Positions 21,711-33,929 of a stretch of 64,000 nucleotides of DNA are shown here, one piece after another (positions within the stretch are counted from its first letter, which is position 1; each line of letters starts with the position of its first letter). The stretch is from positions 237,394 to 301,393 of the forward strand of contig JAENRP010000012.1 in assembly GCA_024741835.1 (NCBI GenBank), written 5' to 3'. The DNA is from Diplocarpon mali (lineage: Eukaryota > Ascomycota > Leotiomycetes > Helotiales > Drepanopezizaceae). Under the pieces are notes generated by a model. That model worked only from the letters and a program-made list of their open reading frames with translations, was not told the origin of the DNA and did no database searches. Both the position numbers and the translations under genes were made by a program.

Positions 21711-24461
21711 ATGGGATTCTCTCATGTGTGTTTGGCCTGCCGCCGACAATTTGGCCAGCTACGTTCTGCGCAGGTTGCACCATGCCGGTCTCGAGCTACC
21801 TTTATCTCACTCAGCAACAACAAGCCTCGAAACACCGTAAATAACAAGCTCGAAGAGCAGCCATTGAGCGCAACGGGCGGAGAGCAGAGCGTGGATTCTG
21901 GAAATAATCGCAATGTTTCTCACACCAAAACGTCTTCATCGCGACCTAAGAAGCCCGACTCTGGAGATGTACTCGAAGCGCTGTTTGAGCGGACTGTTCA
22001 CCCGCCAGCTCCCCAAGAGGTGGCAGATCCAGAAGCTCGATCATCTTTTGGCTCATATAAGAATGCTGAGAGGCTCAGATACATGATCTCCGAGTCGTAT
22101 CCTTTCGCAGACTCATGGGCTTTCTTTGTTGAACATTTCGGGCCAGAAGCAGCCGCCAAATCCGAGCTTGTGAAAGACACGAGTGGGAGACTGCAGGTGC
22201 CATCGTATCTGAAACCGACTGCTACCAACCTATTCAAAAAAATCATTCTTGCAAAGAGACAAAATCCTTATTCTCAATCTCTACCGAGCGCCACGGAATT
22301 ATCTAGGATATTTTATCAACTGGGCTATCTCAACGGCTTTGACTGGACGAATATGCTCTGCACAATTCTTCAAGGCCTGCTGAATCTTGAGCAACAGAGG
22401 CCAAACGATCTGGATAGCAAGAAACAACTTCTGTCCGACCTGATCGGTGTTTGGAATGTTGCATGCCGTAATGTTGGCCATCTAAAGAAATTTCCTGCGA
22501 TGGAGTCTCCAGCCGTCTACTGGTCGAGTCTACCTACCATTCTCAACCGAAATATACTTAGAGTTAGCCGCGTACGTGGGCCAGAATCGGCGTTCGCTCT
22601 ACTTGTGCCATCGTTCACTGTTCGAGATATCCCCACTCTTCCAGTTCTTACCAGTGCATCGTTTGGAATCCTTTCGGACAGCTCGGTAACGCCAGAGGAT
22701 CTTCCCATTGATGTGAAACCTCTTATGAAATTGTTCAGCCAGTTTATTACGGTTCCTGGCCATGATACCCGGGCATACAATCGTGTGCCGCATGAAGCAG
22801 GCCTCGATCAAATTATGCCATACGTGATCAGTAACAGCAAGATATTCGCAGATCGAGCCCAAAAAATTACACAGCAGATCCTTTTCGAGACTGCCCGAGC
22901 CGAACGTCGGCCTGTGCCTAGAGAATCTACCCCGGCTTCTAAAGGATTGAGTCTCAGCTTCATCGATAGACGAGTAAACGCTGCTCTGGATGATAGAAAC
23001 CTTCGCCAAGTTGACGAGCTCTGGACAGATGCGGCTCAGTGGCCGGTTGACCTCACCCCGGGCGAAGACTACACGCCCGCCAATGACGTCGGTCTTCTCA
23101 ACCGGAGTCTCGCTAATTCTTTCATTCGAGCATACATGGGACTCCGCCAGCCGAATCGAGCAATTGATGTTTGGAATCACATGGTCAATAGTGGTTTAAC
23201 GCCGAGTCTAAAGACCTGGCTCTCGATGATCACTGGCTGCAAGGCTGCGAAAGACCCCAAGGCTCTGGAGCAGGTTTGGAAGAGGATGCTGGCATCGGGG
23301 GTCAAGCCAGACACGCACTGCTGGGTAGCGAGGATCAACGGGTTGATATATTGCCGACAAATCGATGCTGGAATTGCAGCAATCGATGAAATGGGGCGTC
23401 TGTGGAAGCAAGCTGCCCGAGCGAAGCATCCTAATATGCCGCTTCCCCAACTGCATTTGGTCAAGGAAGTCGAAGGTGCCTTAAAGCCAGGCATAGAAGT
23501 TGTCAACGTGGCACTCGCCGGCTTGTTGAACCTGAACATGTCAAGTGCTGCGTACAAGGTTCTGGCCTGGGCGGGCAAGTTTGGCATCACTCCTGACGTG
23601 TCAACTTACAACATTCTCCTCAAGCCTCTGGTCGTTGGTGGTCACTCAAAGGAATCGATGGCACTTTTGCAGAGAATGCAAAAGTCAGGTGTTCAGGCCG
23701 ACATTGTCACCTTCATGACTATTCTGGACGAAACGATCCCGTCTTTGGAAGGTCTAAGTCTGCAAGAGATCATTGAGGTTTTCCACACTATTTTTGACGA
23801 GATTGAATCAGCGGGGCTAGCAGTTGAAATTCCAGTCTATACCAAAGTCATTCGTCATCTGCTACCCCGGGATGGAACTACAAAGTTAGGCATGCGTGCT
23901 GTCAATGCTGTCATAAGTCGTATGATCAGCAAGGGTGTCTACCCTACATCTCACATATTCTGTATACTTTTGAGCCACTTCTTCGACCAATCGCCTCCAG
24001 ACATGGAGGGGGTGCGAATCACCATTGAGCGCGCATCCTTAACAAAAAGAGGAACCGATGAAATATTCTGGGACCGGGTGATCGAGGGTTATTCCAGGTA
24101 TGGCGAGACTGGACCGGCCATGAAGTATCTTGGCAAAGTACAGGAAAAGAAGGGCAAAGTTGGATGGCTTGCTATGAAGTTGCTGTTAATCGCTCTAGTG
24201 GAGAACCAGGAATGGGATTTGGCGAGGACCCTGGTGAACAACGCAGTTGCTGATAATGGGGCGCCAGTCCCTGTTGAAGGTCAAGGAGCGGAACGCCAAA
24301 TGAGTTGGCAGTTCTGGAAGCTTGCTCGTGAGCTGAATCTTGTGGAACAAGGGCAAGAGCTGAAGCAGAAATATGAGGAAGCGGAAGATGAAAAGAAAAA
24401 GGGAGAGGGATCACTCCAAGACTCCGATCTAATTAGAAAGGTTGCAGACCGACTAAGATAA
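21711..24461 (+). CDS. Pentatricopeptide repeat protein, CYA5-like (COX1 translation)
   Basis: A single exon of 916 codons. The first 35 residues hold many Arg, Ser and Ala and few acidic residues (MGFSHVCLACRRQFGQLRSA), in keeping with mitochondrial import. From about residue 460 helical repeats with PPR spacing appear, for example NRAIDVWNHMVNSGLTPSLK, LEQVWKRMLASGVKPDTHCW, FGITPDVSTYNILLKPLVVG and MALLQRMQKSGVQADIVTF. The domain order resembles Neurospora CYA-5, which is needed for COX1 mRNA expression. The assignment to that orthologue group is from memory of the family and is less certain than the PPR call. The C-terminus is Glu/Lys-rich. The gene converges on mis12, with 127 nt between stops. 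Confidence 0.85.
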   Translation: MGFSHVCLACRRQFGQLRSAQVAPCRSRATFISLSNNKPRNTVNNKLEEQPLSATGGEQSVDSGNNRNVSHTKTSSSRPKKPDSGDVLEALFERTVHPPAPQEVADPEARSSFGSYKNAERLRYMISESYPFADSWAFFVEHFGPEAAAKSELVKDTSGRLQVPSYLKPTATNLFKKIILAKRQNPYSQSLPSATELSRIFYQLGYLNGFDWTNMLCTILQGLLNLEQQRPNDLDSKKQLLSDLIGVWNVACRNVGHLKKFPAMESPAVYWSSLPTILNRNILRVSRVRGPESAFALLVPSFTVRDIPTLPVLTSASFGILSDSSVTPEDLPIDVKPLMKLFSQFITVPGHDTRAYNRVPHEAGLDQIMPYVISNSKIFADRAQKITQQILFETARAERRPVPRESTPASKGLSLSFIDRRVNAALDDRNLRQVDELWTDAAQWPVDLTPGEDYTPANDVGLLNRSLANSFIRAYMGLRQPNRAIDVWNHMVNSGLTPSLKTWLSMITGCKAAKDPKALEQVWKRMLASGVKPDTHCWVARINGLIYCRQIDAGIAAIDEMGRLWKQAARAKHPNMPLPQLHLVKEVEGALKPGIEVVNVALAGLLNLNMSSAAYKVLAWAGKFGITPDVSTYNILLKPLVVGGHSKESMALLQRMQKSGVQADIVTFMTILDETIPSLEGLSLQEIIEVFHTIFDEIESAGLAVEIPVYTKVIRHLLPRDGTTKLGMRAVNAVISRMISKGVYPTSHIFCILLSHFFDQSPPDMEGVRITIERASLTKRGTDEIFWDRVIEGYSRYGETGPAMKYLGKVQEKKGKVGWLAMKLLLIALVENQEWDLARTLVNNAVADNGAPVPVEGQGAERQMSWQFWKLARELNLVEQGQELKQKYEEAEDEKKKGEGSLQDSDLIRKVADRLR

Positions 24462-24588
24462 GTGAAAATAGTTGCAAGATGTCATTTGGCAGTCCATACC
24501 GCTGTGAATAATGCCGAATGTACCAGTGCGGTTATGCTCGTACTTCCTGTGCCAGGCCATGCCGGCCACTCGAGCAAAGTAAACAACC

Positions 24589-25633
24589 CTAAGAGTCTCG
24601 CTCCACCGGATCACCCCTACCAACCATCCCTACGACTCTCTCCAGATCTTCCACTTCCCCCTTCCCCAATCTTCTGCCCTCGCCCTGCCACTCTCCATCC
24701 CTCACTTCGCCCATGACCCCCAGGTCCAGGCCTCTGACATTCTCCAAGTGCCTCTTCGTCTCCTTCTCCACAAACTCTAGCCTCTCCCTCCTCCAAGACT
24801 TCTCCTCCTCTCCAACCATCCCCTGCTTCCCACCCCCCTGCTTCATCTCCGCCAACCTTGGGCCCAGGCGCTCCAACAAGCTGCTGAGCGCCGGCATCTG
24901 CGACAAGGTGAAGCTGGTCGTGGTCGTCACCGGCTGTTTCACGTCTCCCATCAGCCCCCCCCTATCCTGCAAAAACGCCAACGCAGGATACGTCGGCTCG
25001 ACCGCCGCACCCGGCTCCCGTTTTGGCGCCTGGTGCGAGAGCAGCGCTCTGAGCGTCGTGAGCGTCGCCTCGTTCCTCGCCTTCTCCGCCATCAGCAGCG
25101 CGCGCAGCTTCTGCGTCTCTCTCAGCCTCCTCCTCTGCAGCTTCACGCTCTCGGCGCTCGGCGCATCCTTGTCCTGCACAAAGCTCAACCCCTCGTAGTG
25201 GCTCAGCCGTACCCAGTCCCGGACCTCCGGCGGCACGCTCAGGATGTTCCGCAGCGCGTAGATCTCGAGCCGGTCAAAGTTCTTGTCGATTTTGGCTTCC
25301 AGCAGCGTTTCCAGCTGGTGCACCCCGTTCTCGATCTCGTGCTTGGCTTGGGCAGCGACGGCCTTGCCGGCTTCTTCGGCTTCGGGCGTTGTCGGATGTG
25401 GGATCGTGAAGCCGAGATCGGATGGGTTTGCGGCCAGGAGGCCTCTCTCCACAGCTTCCGAGGCTTTGAATGCTAGCACGTTGATACTGCGCTGAGCGTC
25501 AGTGTTGACATCCGCCGTTTTCCATTTTGCAGAGACTAACTGACCTATTGACAACGTCGTCAATCAAGGCAGCTGGTCGATACGTGAGATGCTCGGTCAG
25601 CAGAGTGACCTCTGAATTGATTGACGCGCTCAT
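24589..25633 (-). CDS. mtw1: MIS12/MTW1 kinetochore protein
   Basis: Exons 25633-25545 and 25486-24589 on the minus strand encode 328 residues. The N-terminus contains LLTEHLTYRPAALIDDVVN and then, across the intron, SINVLAFKASEAVERGLLAA, the conserved start of the Mis12 family. A coiled-coil-forming middle part (residues about 75-190, rich in Leu, Arg and Glu) follows. The protein is the core subunit of the MIND/Mis12 complex, which links CENP-C at the inner kinetochore to Ndc80. The acceptor that restores VVNSINVLAFK was chosen over an earlier CAG. An upstream in-frame extension beyond 25633 exists, but the conserved protein starts at this ATG. Confidence 0.88.
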
Positions 25634-27625
25634 CTTGTGGGTTTGTTCCTCCCTGAGAGGAGAGGCTTTGCGCCGGCTCAACTCAGAGGACCAGACGGCG
25701 GTGCACAGCAGAGTGAGACGGCTCGGACGAACCGGTATCAGCGCAGCTCCGTGCTGCACGCAGTAGCTTGTTAGTCTTGGTCTGTTGAGTGAGTCGCTGT
25801 GAGGCTGCGGCTTCTTCAGATGTTGATATTTACTTCGCGGGGGACGCGACTGCACGGGCTCCAGACTTGGCGCGTTTCTGACATGTTGCCCCCTTTCTCG
25901 CTTCGTGTTGCCGGTGGGCCCCTCACATATCGGTTCGCTACTCCAGCATCCCTCGACAGTAGACACCCAGCATCTCTGATATGATCTCTGTCACAGAGCA
26001 ACGCCGCCTAGGGCTCGGAAAACCCCGTTCCCTCTATATTCCTCCTGTTATCAACTCCTGAACCCCAGAAACGTGCCACACACCGCCAGGATCTCCGTCT
26101 CCACAAGCATGGGCCTACAACCCCCGGAAATGCAACCGATGCATCTGCCAGCCCCGTTCGCCTCCGTTCAAGGAGCCGCGGCCATGCGACCGTGGAGCTT
26201 GTAGATGGCTCCTGTAAAGAAGCAGTTCCTGCCCTCCAGGCCTCCGGCGCCCTTGAAAACGCCGCCTGCCGCGTCCTGGAAAGTCAACACCAATTCGCTA
26301 AGAGCCGGCGTCCATCTCTCTCTCTCTCTCTCTCTCTCTGGCCATCTCGTCTGGAGTTCATGCCACTGGAAGGCGGCACATGAGACGTTGGAGCCTTGCC
26401 CCGACCGACCGGTGTAGTCGGCGGCTAGCTTTTCCGCTACTCGATATCCCGAGATTCTGGGGCCCGGTGTCCTTGTCTTGGCCACTCTCACTCGCTCTAC
26501 CAACCCATTCGACGATGGTCTACATATCGTCATCGTTCACTGTATCGTCAATCACGTCTATCCCGCCGGCTGATAAGTAGTAGCTCGCGCGACTCGCGCG
26601 CAGTCAAGCACGTCTCCTCTATCCCGAGGAGTAGCTTCGCGCAGCGGACGTTCGCGCTGGCGATTTCGGGCCCTCGCTCTCCACCGGACCTTCTCTTGCT
26701 CTTCATACCTAGGCTTGGGACTGAAAGGCTTCTCCAGGTCTGTGTCTAGCTAAGGATTCTTCTCCCAGGCCTGCTACGCATACTTGATGTGTTTTCGTCG
26801 CATCTTCATTTATGCTGGGTCCGGCTGCAGAACGGCATCTCTACGGGGAAAGATGTACAGGTCTTTACCTCCCTGCTCGTAAACATATCACGTCTGCACG
26901 TATTTTCGTCCCTTTCTCTTGAGCCGTGACGCGTGGATCAAAACGTGGTGGCGCGCGCCTCCTCCCGTCCTTGAAAGTTTCAGAGGGCGAAAAATGGGGC
27001 TGTAAACATGTCCGATACCCGCATGTTCCGCGCCGACTTACTGAATCATACGAGGATCATTTTCAAGCAGCTCTAGCCCAGATCGGTATACCCGTATCGT
27101 ATGTGCAAAGTGGGATTATAATGTTGTTATTCGGTGAACAAAGGGTCTTTCGGGGCGTGAGTGCGGATGGTAGAGGCGAGCATATGATCTGCCAGGTACG
27201 CGAGGACGAAGGTGATCGAGAAGGCAGAAGACTGCCCTCAAAGTTTAGTCGCCTAACTTGAGACCCAGCGAGTCGCTCGCAACTCTTGATAAACTCAACC
27301 AATAGAATCAGACAGAAACGATAATCTGAAACAAGCTTCACAATCAGTCAATCGGGCACACGCAGATGCGGAAAAATCGTCCATGCTATTAATTGCCCTG
27401 CTGTCTAGATCTCTCGTGCGCACCCTGACCGCGGCCTACCCCCCCTCCCCCCAACCCTCTCTCGACCCTCTCGCGCCTAGCGAGTAGGTAGGTTGAACAA
27501 ATAAAAGCCCAATGAATTATACCTTCTATGTATCCGGTTTCCTCTCATACGCCGCGTAATGCCAGGAACAGCCGGAGTGGGTCATTTATATAGTTTCGGA
27601 ATCTCTCCTCGCTGAGATGAGAATT
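25634..27625. other. Long intergenic region mtw1-DUF3455 gene
   Basis: About 2 kb. It contains the mtw1 promoter at its left end, a (TC)12 microsatellite at 26315 and C-rich runs near 27440. Open frames up to 120 codons occur on both strands but have no family resemblance, and I do not call them. Confidence 0.5.
26315..26339 (+). repeat. (TC)12 microsatellite
   Basis: A perfect TC dinucleotide run of 25 bases in the region upstream of mtw1, about 680 nt from its ATG. Confidence 0.95.
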
Positions 27626-28515
27626 TCATACAGCATAGAACCAGTATCTGTAAATCCATAAGTACATGCTAGACAAGGTTGAGGGTATAGTTGAGACTTA
27701 CTCAGCGGCATACTGGATCTCAAACACAGCAGGCTGTCCTGTGCATGAAGTAGGTGGATTGCCACCCGCAGTGTTGACACGATAGACTTCCGTCAAACCA
27801 CCCGTAGCGCCCGATCTCGCGCTCAGCTTCAACCAAGGAACAGTCCCATACCCCAGATCAGCTTGTCCCTTCGTCGCCCCCGCGGGAGCAGGCACTGAAG
27901 CGTTCTTCTGACACGGGGCGACGCCCAGATCCAGACCGACAGTATTGAGGTTGAACTCGGGGGTCGTATTATTGGTGAAATAGTGGTGGCCGCTGATGGT
28001 AAGCGTAGATGGTGAGAGGTTCCTCTGGTCAGCTGATGTGAGGTTGAATTGCAGAGAGACGTTTGACAGAGCGGCGAGGAGATCTGGGTAGGCCGCGGCA
28101 ACGCAGGACGCATTGTAAAGCGTTGCTACTGCGCCGGTGGCTACGGGAATCGCGGTAGCATTTTTAACGTCGCAAGTGTAGTTTTGTGTTCCCCGTCCGA
28201 CAGATACATGCTTCAAGAAAAGGCCCTTGGTCACTGCTGGTAAGGGAGTGGGAGCTGTAAAGAATTAGCATCGTGGAGCGTAACGAGAAGCAAGGGCGCT
28301 GACTGACATGCAATTGGCAGGACGGCGTTCTCCATATTGCATACGGGTGCTTCGGCCATGTCTCTTCCAGCTTGTATCTTTCGCCCCAGCATTTGAAAGT
28401 AATCAGACAGAATCCTCCTATTAGCTGGTTTCCTAGCCGAGCCAGCGGTGGTGAGGGTTGGAGCGGCAAGAGCACCGGCGCACAGCGCGGAAACAAGCCA
28501 TATTTGGGCAAGCAT
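27626..28515 (-). CDS. Secreted DUF3455 protein
   Basis: Exons 28515-28308, 28254-27702 and 27647-27626 on the minus strand encode 260 residues. The start MLAQIWLVSALCAGALAAPT is a clear signal peptide with likely cleavage after ALA. The mature part has GLFLKHVSVGRGTQNYTC, ADLGYGTVPWLKLSA and GLTEVYRVNTAGG, diagnostic of the DUF3455 family. Fungal databases often mislabel this family as malate dehydrogenase, and no enzymatic activity is established for it. Several N-x-S/T sites suggest glycosylation. The 22-nt last exon was chosen because it gives the expected ending AAEYWFY; without it the protein would stop at 27698. A TTATAAAC box on the minus strand near 28781 may be the promoter. Confidence 0.85.
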
Positions 28516-30351
28516 GTCGCAGTGCGAAAGGAAATAGGGATCAAAGATATGGGGGTGGCGCAAGCGAGACACAGCGAGAGCGATGAGATGGTGGAGATGG
28601 CGATGAGTCGACAAAGGCAAAGAATCAACAAGCCAGAACAGCGCTACTCAAGGGAACGACCCGAGATGTGTAGGATGGGACTCATAGAAGATCGGGGTAG
28701 TTTGGAGGCAATAGGGAATGTTGCGCACGAATGAATAGAAAGCAAAGCAAGCGGGTCTACCTGAGGGCTTGAGAGCGGTCTTATAAACAACCGCGCCTTT
28801 GAGAATGCACACATGTGCAGAGGGAATGGTACGGTTTTAGAAATACCACGAGCTGGACTGCCAGCCGCGCTACTGAGTATCCTGGGCAGCGGCAGCGGCA
28901 GCGGCAAGCCATTGAATGGTACGTTGAGATATGTATGGCATTCTAAAACGGGTGGGAGCCCACAGCGGCTGATCTGCCATGCTGCGTGAGCCGAGAGACA
29001 GGGGAGCCGTCTTGACGCTCGGCCGCCGCGAGCAGGCCGCTTGCTGCACGAATGAGGAGCAGAACTCACCCATCCAATGTTCTGACAGCAGATGCTCGAG
29101 TACGGGTACATCTCGGTTGGCGGCTGGCAGCAGAGACCAGGAAACAGTCTGCGTCTCGGAGTCCAGTCCTGCAGTGCCCTGTCCGTGTTGCAGTCGGGCG
29201 AGGAGCCGTTCTGGGGCAAGATACTGGCAAACCGCCTAATCTTTTTCGAGCCTGGAGTAGGCGTGAGGCCGATGCATATGCTCTGTGTTGCAGTACAGTA
29301 CAACCCCACGGGTGAGAAGGGTGTGTTCCACAGCGTGTTGCGGCCCTCGACAACCTCCTCGCCCTGGACTCGCAGCTGGTCGTATTGCACAAGCTTGAGT
29401 CCCTGGTACACGCTTTCTGCGCTGTCCCAATCAATATGATATGTATGGCAACAGTGGAGAGATTTGTGTTGTTTTGCCCCATCCAGACTGGTAGCGCACC
29501 GGCTATCTGGGAGGTCACCCAAGCTGTGCACGCATTTCTTGCAGTGACGCTCCCTAGATCAGATCTGGGAAAAAGGGCCGTCTTGGCCGATTTCCCGTAT
29601 CTTTGACGCAAGAGATTGATAGCCGCGATTGATTACCTCCAAGGGGGAAACTTGTGTGGCGGGGTGAGACGGGTTGGACGGACAGACTTTGGCTTTGGCG
29701 TGGCTATTCATAGCTACAGAGCGGCAAGGGTATGGGCGCTTACAGTCGTATTTTTGGACGTGGCCATCACCTCCCCGCCAATCTTAATATGGAGCCGACC
29801 AACCATCCCTGGGTAATGTTCTTTGTTTGACGTGGGGCATGATCGCGCAGGTGAGCTTAAGCCAAATAGACGGTGGTCGAGCGCGAGATGGCTACCAGGA
29901 CCTATTAGTGGTCCTGTGATTAGAGTGCTTCTCGAAGACCTTCGGTGGTTGATGCAGGGATTGCCCATCTCGGAGCCCCCGATGCTGGAGAAAATCACGC
30001 GAAATCGAGAATCGAAGGTGACCGAAGTACCGACTTGAATTGCTTATCCTCTTCTCCATGGGCGCAGCTATCGATCGGCCATCAACTCAACCTTCTCTTT
30101 GCCCAAATCGGCGCTGATCTGTCGATGGACAGTAACCGTAACCACTACCAATCTCTTACGGGTTTTTTCGATAAAGGTACCTATAGACAGTAAAATTTCA
30201 ACAGACGCCAGCTCCACAAGCAAGAAGCGAACCTGCCCAAGGAACGATCTGATATTCAACGAAAAAGGCCTGTACCGCAGTCGGGTACTGAGTTGGAACG
30301 TTCGGCCACGGCCTTCAATTTTCACACTTGATACACTATTCTCTCAGTTCT
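28516..30351. other. Intergenic region DUF3455 gene-coy1
   Basis: About 1.8 kb. Long overlapping open frames on both strands at 28.6-29.6 kb have Cys/Arg/Ser-rich composition, no homology that I recognise and no consistent splice sites. I regard them as GC-driven chance frames. A short GCAGCG repeat occurs at 28888. Confidence 0.45.
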
Positions 30352-32737
30352 TTATGATCCCTTTTCGCTGAAACCTGCCTTATGCCAATCGCTATCTGTC
30401 GCGTCCGTTCCAGGATTTGCAGCTACAGGGCCCGCTGCAGCGGCGACGGCTGCTCCCAACTGATTGGAACTGTCTGCTGAACTAAGCCAATATAAGGAAC
30501 AGAACACGACCAGATGCAGAGCCGCACAGTATCCCGCGAACAAGTTACGACTTGTCCTGGTGGCCAAAACCATCCTTGTAATAGAGAAGACTATTCGTTC
30601 TGGAAGACTCATACGTTTATAGGCCCGAGCTGACTCTCGTCCTCGAAACGCTGCAAACGGCGATATATTTGACTCATAGGCTGAGCGATATCGATCCAGG
30701 GCTAGTCCGGACGATGTTGAGCCGGACATCTGTATCGTCGAAGGATTGGGATTTGTCGTATAAGATGATGCAGACGAGGCTGTCGGGCCAGTCCTGTTAT
30801 ATGTTGAGACATATCTAGTCTTCTCATACAAATTGAGGTTGTCTTTTTGCAGGGACGCTATCTCTTGCCGTAACGAAGAGACCGTACGATGACTTTCCGA
30901 TAGCTCGTTTTCGAGTTGCGAGTTTCTTTTCCTGAACCGATCTCGCTGTGCCGTAATCATCGGCAAGATACCAGACCCACCTCCAACAGGTTCACCAGAT
31001 CTCAAAGCCTCCAATGGCGTTGTGCCTAAGTGTGCTTGTGATCTTGGATCGAACCCCGAAATAATAGAAGACGTCGGCGAGACTCGACCCTTACGACCAA
31101 AATTCGCAGTAGATTGTGGATATTTGCTCGTATAGGTTCCGGCAACCGATGCGCCAGACGGGTAAGCATTTGCAGAATCGTGAACGTTGGCAAGGTCGTT
31201 TTCAAGGGTGGTATTTAAATGCTGTGCTCGCTCAAGGTCTGCATTCGACTTGGATAGGTCTTCCTGCATCGATTGTAGTCGAGACTGCAAGTCTTGGTGT
31301 GAGACTCGCAAGACAGTTAGTTCATCACTCAGTTTTTTGTTGCGAGCAAGGAGAAGTTGTTCTAGTGTATCTCCTTTCCCTTTCGGCATAGATGCAGTTT
31401 CGATGCCTGATTGGGTTGCATTTGGTGCAGACTCGGCAAGATCGGCTTCATCATCGTCCCCAGTGGAAAACTCGATACTTTTAAGCACTTCGAGCTCCTG
31501 CTTCACATCTTCGTAATCACTCCATTTCTTTACCTTGGCGACAAGAGTGTCGCGCTCCTCCTTGAGCATACAAATCTCTCTCTCAAGTGAACGCAGTTTG
31601 CCATCTAGTTCCCGTTTTCTAGCATCTCTTTCTACTCTCGCGGCATCAAGTTTGCGCAGCAGTGACGAGTTTTCGGATCGCATTCGCATGAAAGAAGGAT
31701 CGTCCTCCAGATTCAACACAGGCTGACTAGGTACCTGGGAGGCTGACTGTGCGAGCTCAATCCTCAATTGTTCGTTCCGGCCTTCAACTTCCGCTAGTCG
31801 TACGCTTGTCCGTTCGAGGTCCGAATGTACCATCTCCAACTCTGCGCTGGTGAAATTCCCTCTCCCTACCTCATTCTCTGTTTCGGATTGCCCGAGTCGT
31901 TGAGTTACCTCGTAGCTAGCCTTGATTTCATTTAAGAGCCGGTCTTGGTTGTCAATCTTCTCTTCCAATAGTTTTTCCTTAGCTTCCCAGTTGTCTTTCT
32001 TCTCTTCCAGCACTGCTGCCCATGAGGTCTCTACTTCCTTCACTTTTGTTTCCACCCCTTCCTCGACACTTTTCCGCAGAGCACGTTCTGCCTCAAGTCT
32101 TGACTCTGTATCCTCCAATTGTAACGTGAGTTTACTGACGCTTTTCTGAAGGTGTTCATTTTCTAGCGTGATTTTGGGGAGAGTGTCCTCAGAAAGAAGA
32201 AGCGAGTCGACCGAGGCTTCGAGCAGAGGATATGGATCTGGTGCTTCGGAGAGAGATGAGTACACTTGCAGGAAGGCTGAATTGGTCGACTTGGAGTGGT
32301 TTGTTAACAGGTCGATGAACGTTTGGTAAGCTGGAAGAAATGGTGAGCTATGGTAAGCTACATAGCGGATATATCTTTTGATAAATACCAACCTTTGAGT
32401 AAACCTTTCATTTCACCCAATTTGGCCGAGTCGTCTAATTTTCTGAAGTCCTTGGTCTTTTGCGCCAGGTCCTTTCGTTGAACTGTAGAATCCCGCTGGT
32501 ACTGAACAATCTCTGATGCGGTATTGTCTAGGGATGGAATCAACGACGTGAGATTTATATCTGTATAAGGAAATTAACTAATGTGATGGTTCATGTTTCT
32601 TAGAACCTACTGCGCCATGCTGATATCGCCTTTTGGAAGTTGTTGTCACCGCCCTGTCCTGGGCCCCCATGGTGATCGCTTTCCAGAGACGAGCTGGCTG
32701 GCTCCACCGCGAGAGCCGCGCCTGCTAAGTCGGCCAT
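30352..32737 (-). CDS. coy1: COY1/CASP golgin, Golgi coiled-coil membrane protein
   Basis: Exons 32737-32611, 32560-32393 and 32330-30352 on the minus strand encode 757 residues. The N-terminus (MADLAGAALAVEP...NNFQKAISAWR) and TASEIVQYQRDSTVQRKDLA match the conserved CASP start. A long coiled coil follows from about residue 130 to 420. The C-terminal CASP_C domain contains RDRFRKRNSQLENELSE, then LPERIVFSITRMVL and a tail-anchor segment NLFAGYCAALHLVVFCSLYW (about residues 695-715). The family acts in tethering and fusion of vesicles at the Golgi and is membrane-inserted by the C-terminal anchor. Both introns are needed to recover AYQTFIDLLTNHS. Confidence 0.92.
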
Positions 32738-33582
32738 GTCAGAAGTCTGCTCAGTAGACAAGCATTAGATGTTTTTCGAGGTGTCTCATCTGACAGCCAG
32801 CTCCGTCAGAGACCGTCGGATTTGCGAGAGGTATGGGGGGAGATGGAATCGTTAAAGCTTCGTGTCCATTCATGCACGGCTTCAAGCTCGCTCGGACCCC
32901 TGGTTCCCAAGGGTTTTCAGGCTAGCCTCGTTACTCATCCTCCCGACTCGTTTAATAGCACTCAAACGGCAACGTCTTATTTAACATATTCCCTTCAAGT
33001 TCTGAGGAGAGATCATAGCCGATTCTAGAGAATTCGCTGAGTACTCAGTACTCGTTTCCCTCAAAAGTCTCCGAAACTTCATGCATCTCGGAAAAGGTCT
33101 CCGAATGAAAGCTAGTCTGTGCTCTGTACAATTCGTACTGATGTCTAAATTTTGATGGGCGCGTTAATATGAAGCAGGCCATTATTGATCTGAAGCCCGA
33201 CTACCTAGAAACGTTACAGAATAGCAAGATGATGAATCCCCAAGGTACTTGTGTATGTACACTTCTTAAGCAAGTCTTGATTGCACATGGATCTGATTTA
33301 CAGCCTACTACAAGGAATAATGTTGGGCTTAAAAGGCTTATATGTCTACGATAAATATCTCAGAACTAGTCGCTCCAAGCCATGCTGTTGCCTATTATGT
33401 TGCGAGCATTCTTACTAGATATGTGGGGAAATACAATATAAATACCAGGGGCTAAGTATCTCTACTTTCTCGCTGATTGTCGCTCCCCTTCAAACACTGC
33501 TATTAGTTCCGATAGAGACTCCGCATCACGACAGACAAAAAAGAAGTGACACGTCACCTAAGTCTACACCAATTCCAGCACA

Positions 33583-33929
33583 ATGGCATCTGTAAACACC
33601 ATACAGGTGATAGGGCAACCTGAAAGATATCTCGTTGGCTTCACTAAGTTCATCGCCTATAGTAAGGCTCATGACTTTTGCTTGAGAACTTAGATACCCC
33701 TCTCTCGCTCACTACAAAAATGATCTTGAAAATCCGAATGGCTGTAAGTAAACACCAGAATGATATCCGCATCAAAGAGAAGTTCAATCGTCTGATTTGC
33801 AATACAGCCAGGGTAATTCTAGAAAAACTTTTAGTCATAGTCATAGAAAGCCTGTTGGGCGGAGTATGGAGAAATAATGGGAAAATTGGCGGCCAACTTG
33901 TTTCTGCTGAGGTGGTCCTTGGCTTTTAA
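33583..33929 (+). CDS. Weak candidate small gene, function unknown
   Basis: A TATAAATA box at 33437 and a CT-rich leader precede an ATG at 33583 in a good context. The frame MASVNTIQVIGQPERYLVGF runs to a GTAAGG donor at 33662. It can join at the CAG ending at 33807 to a frame containing VILEKLLVIVIESLLGGVW and a TAA ending at 33929. That gives about 66 residues. A shorter 32-nt intron would also keep the frame but is too short for fungi. No family is recognised, so this may be a chance arrangement. Confidence 0.2.

Noticed and set aside
28644..29611. Long overlapping frames on both strands downstream of the DUF3455 promoter
   Set aside because: Compositions are Arg/Cys/Ser-rich and unrelated to any family that I know, and no splice signals are consistent.
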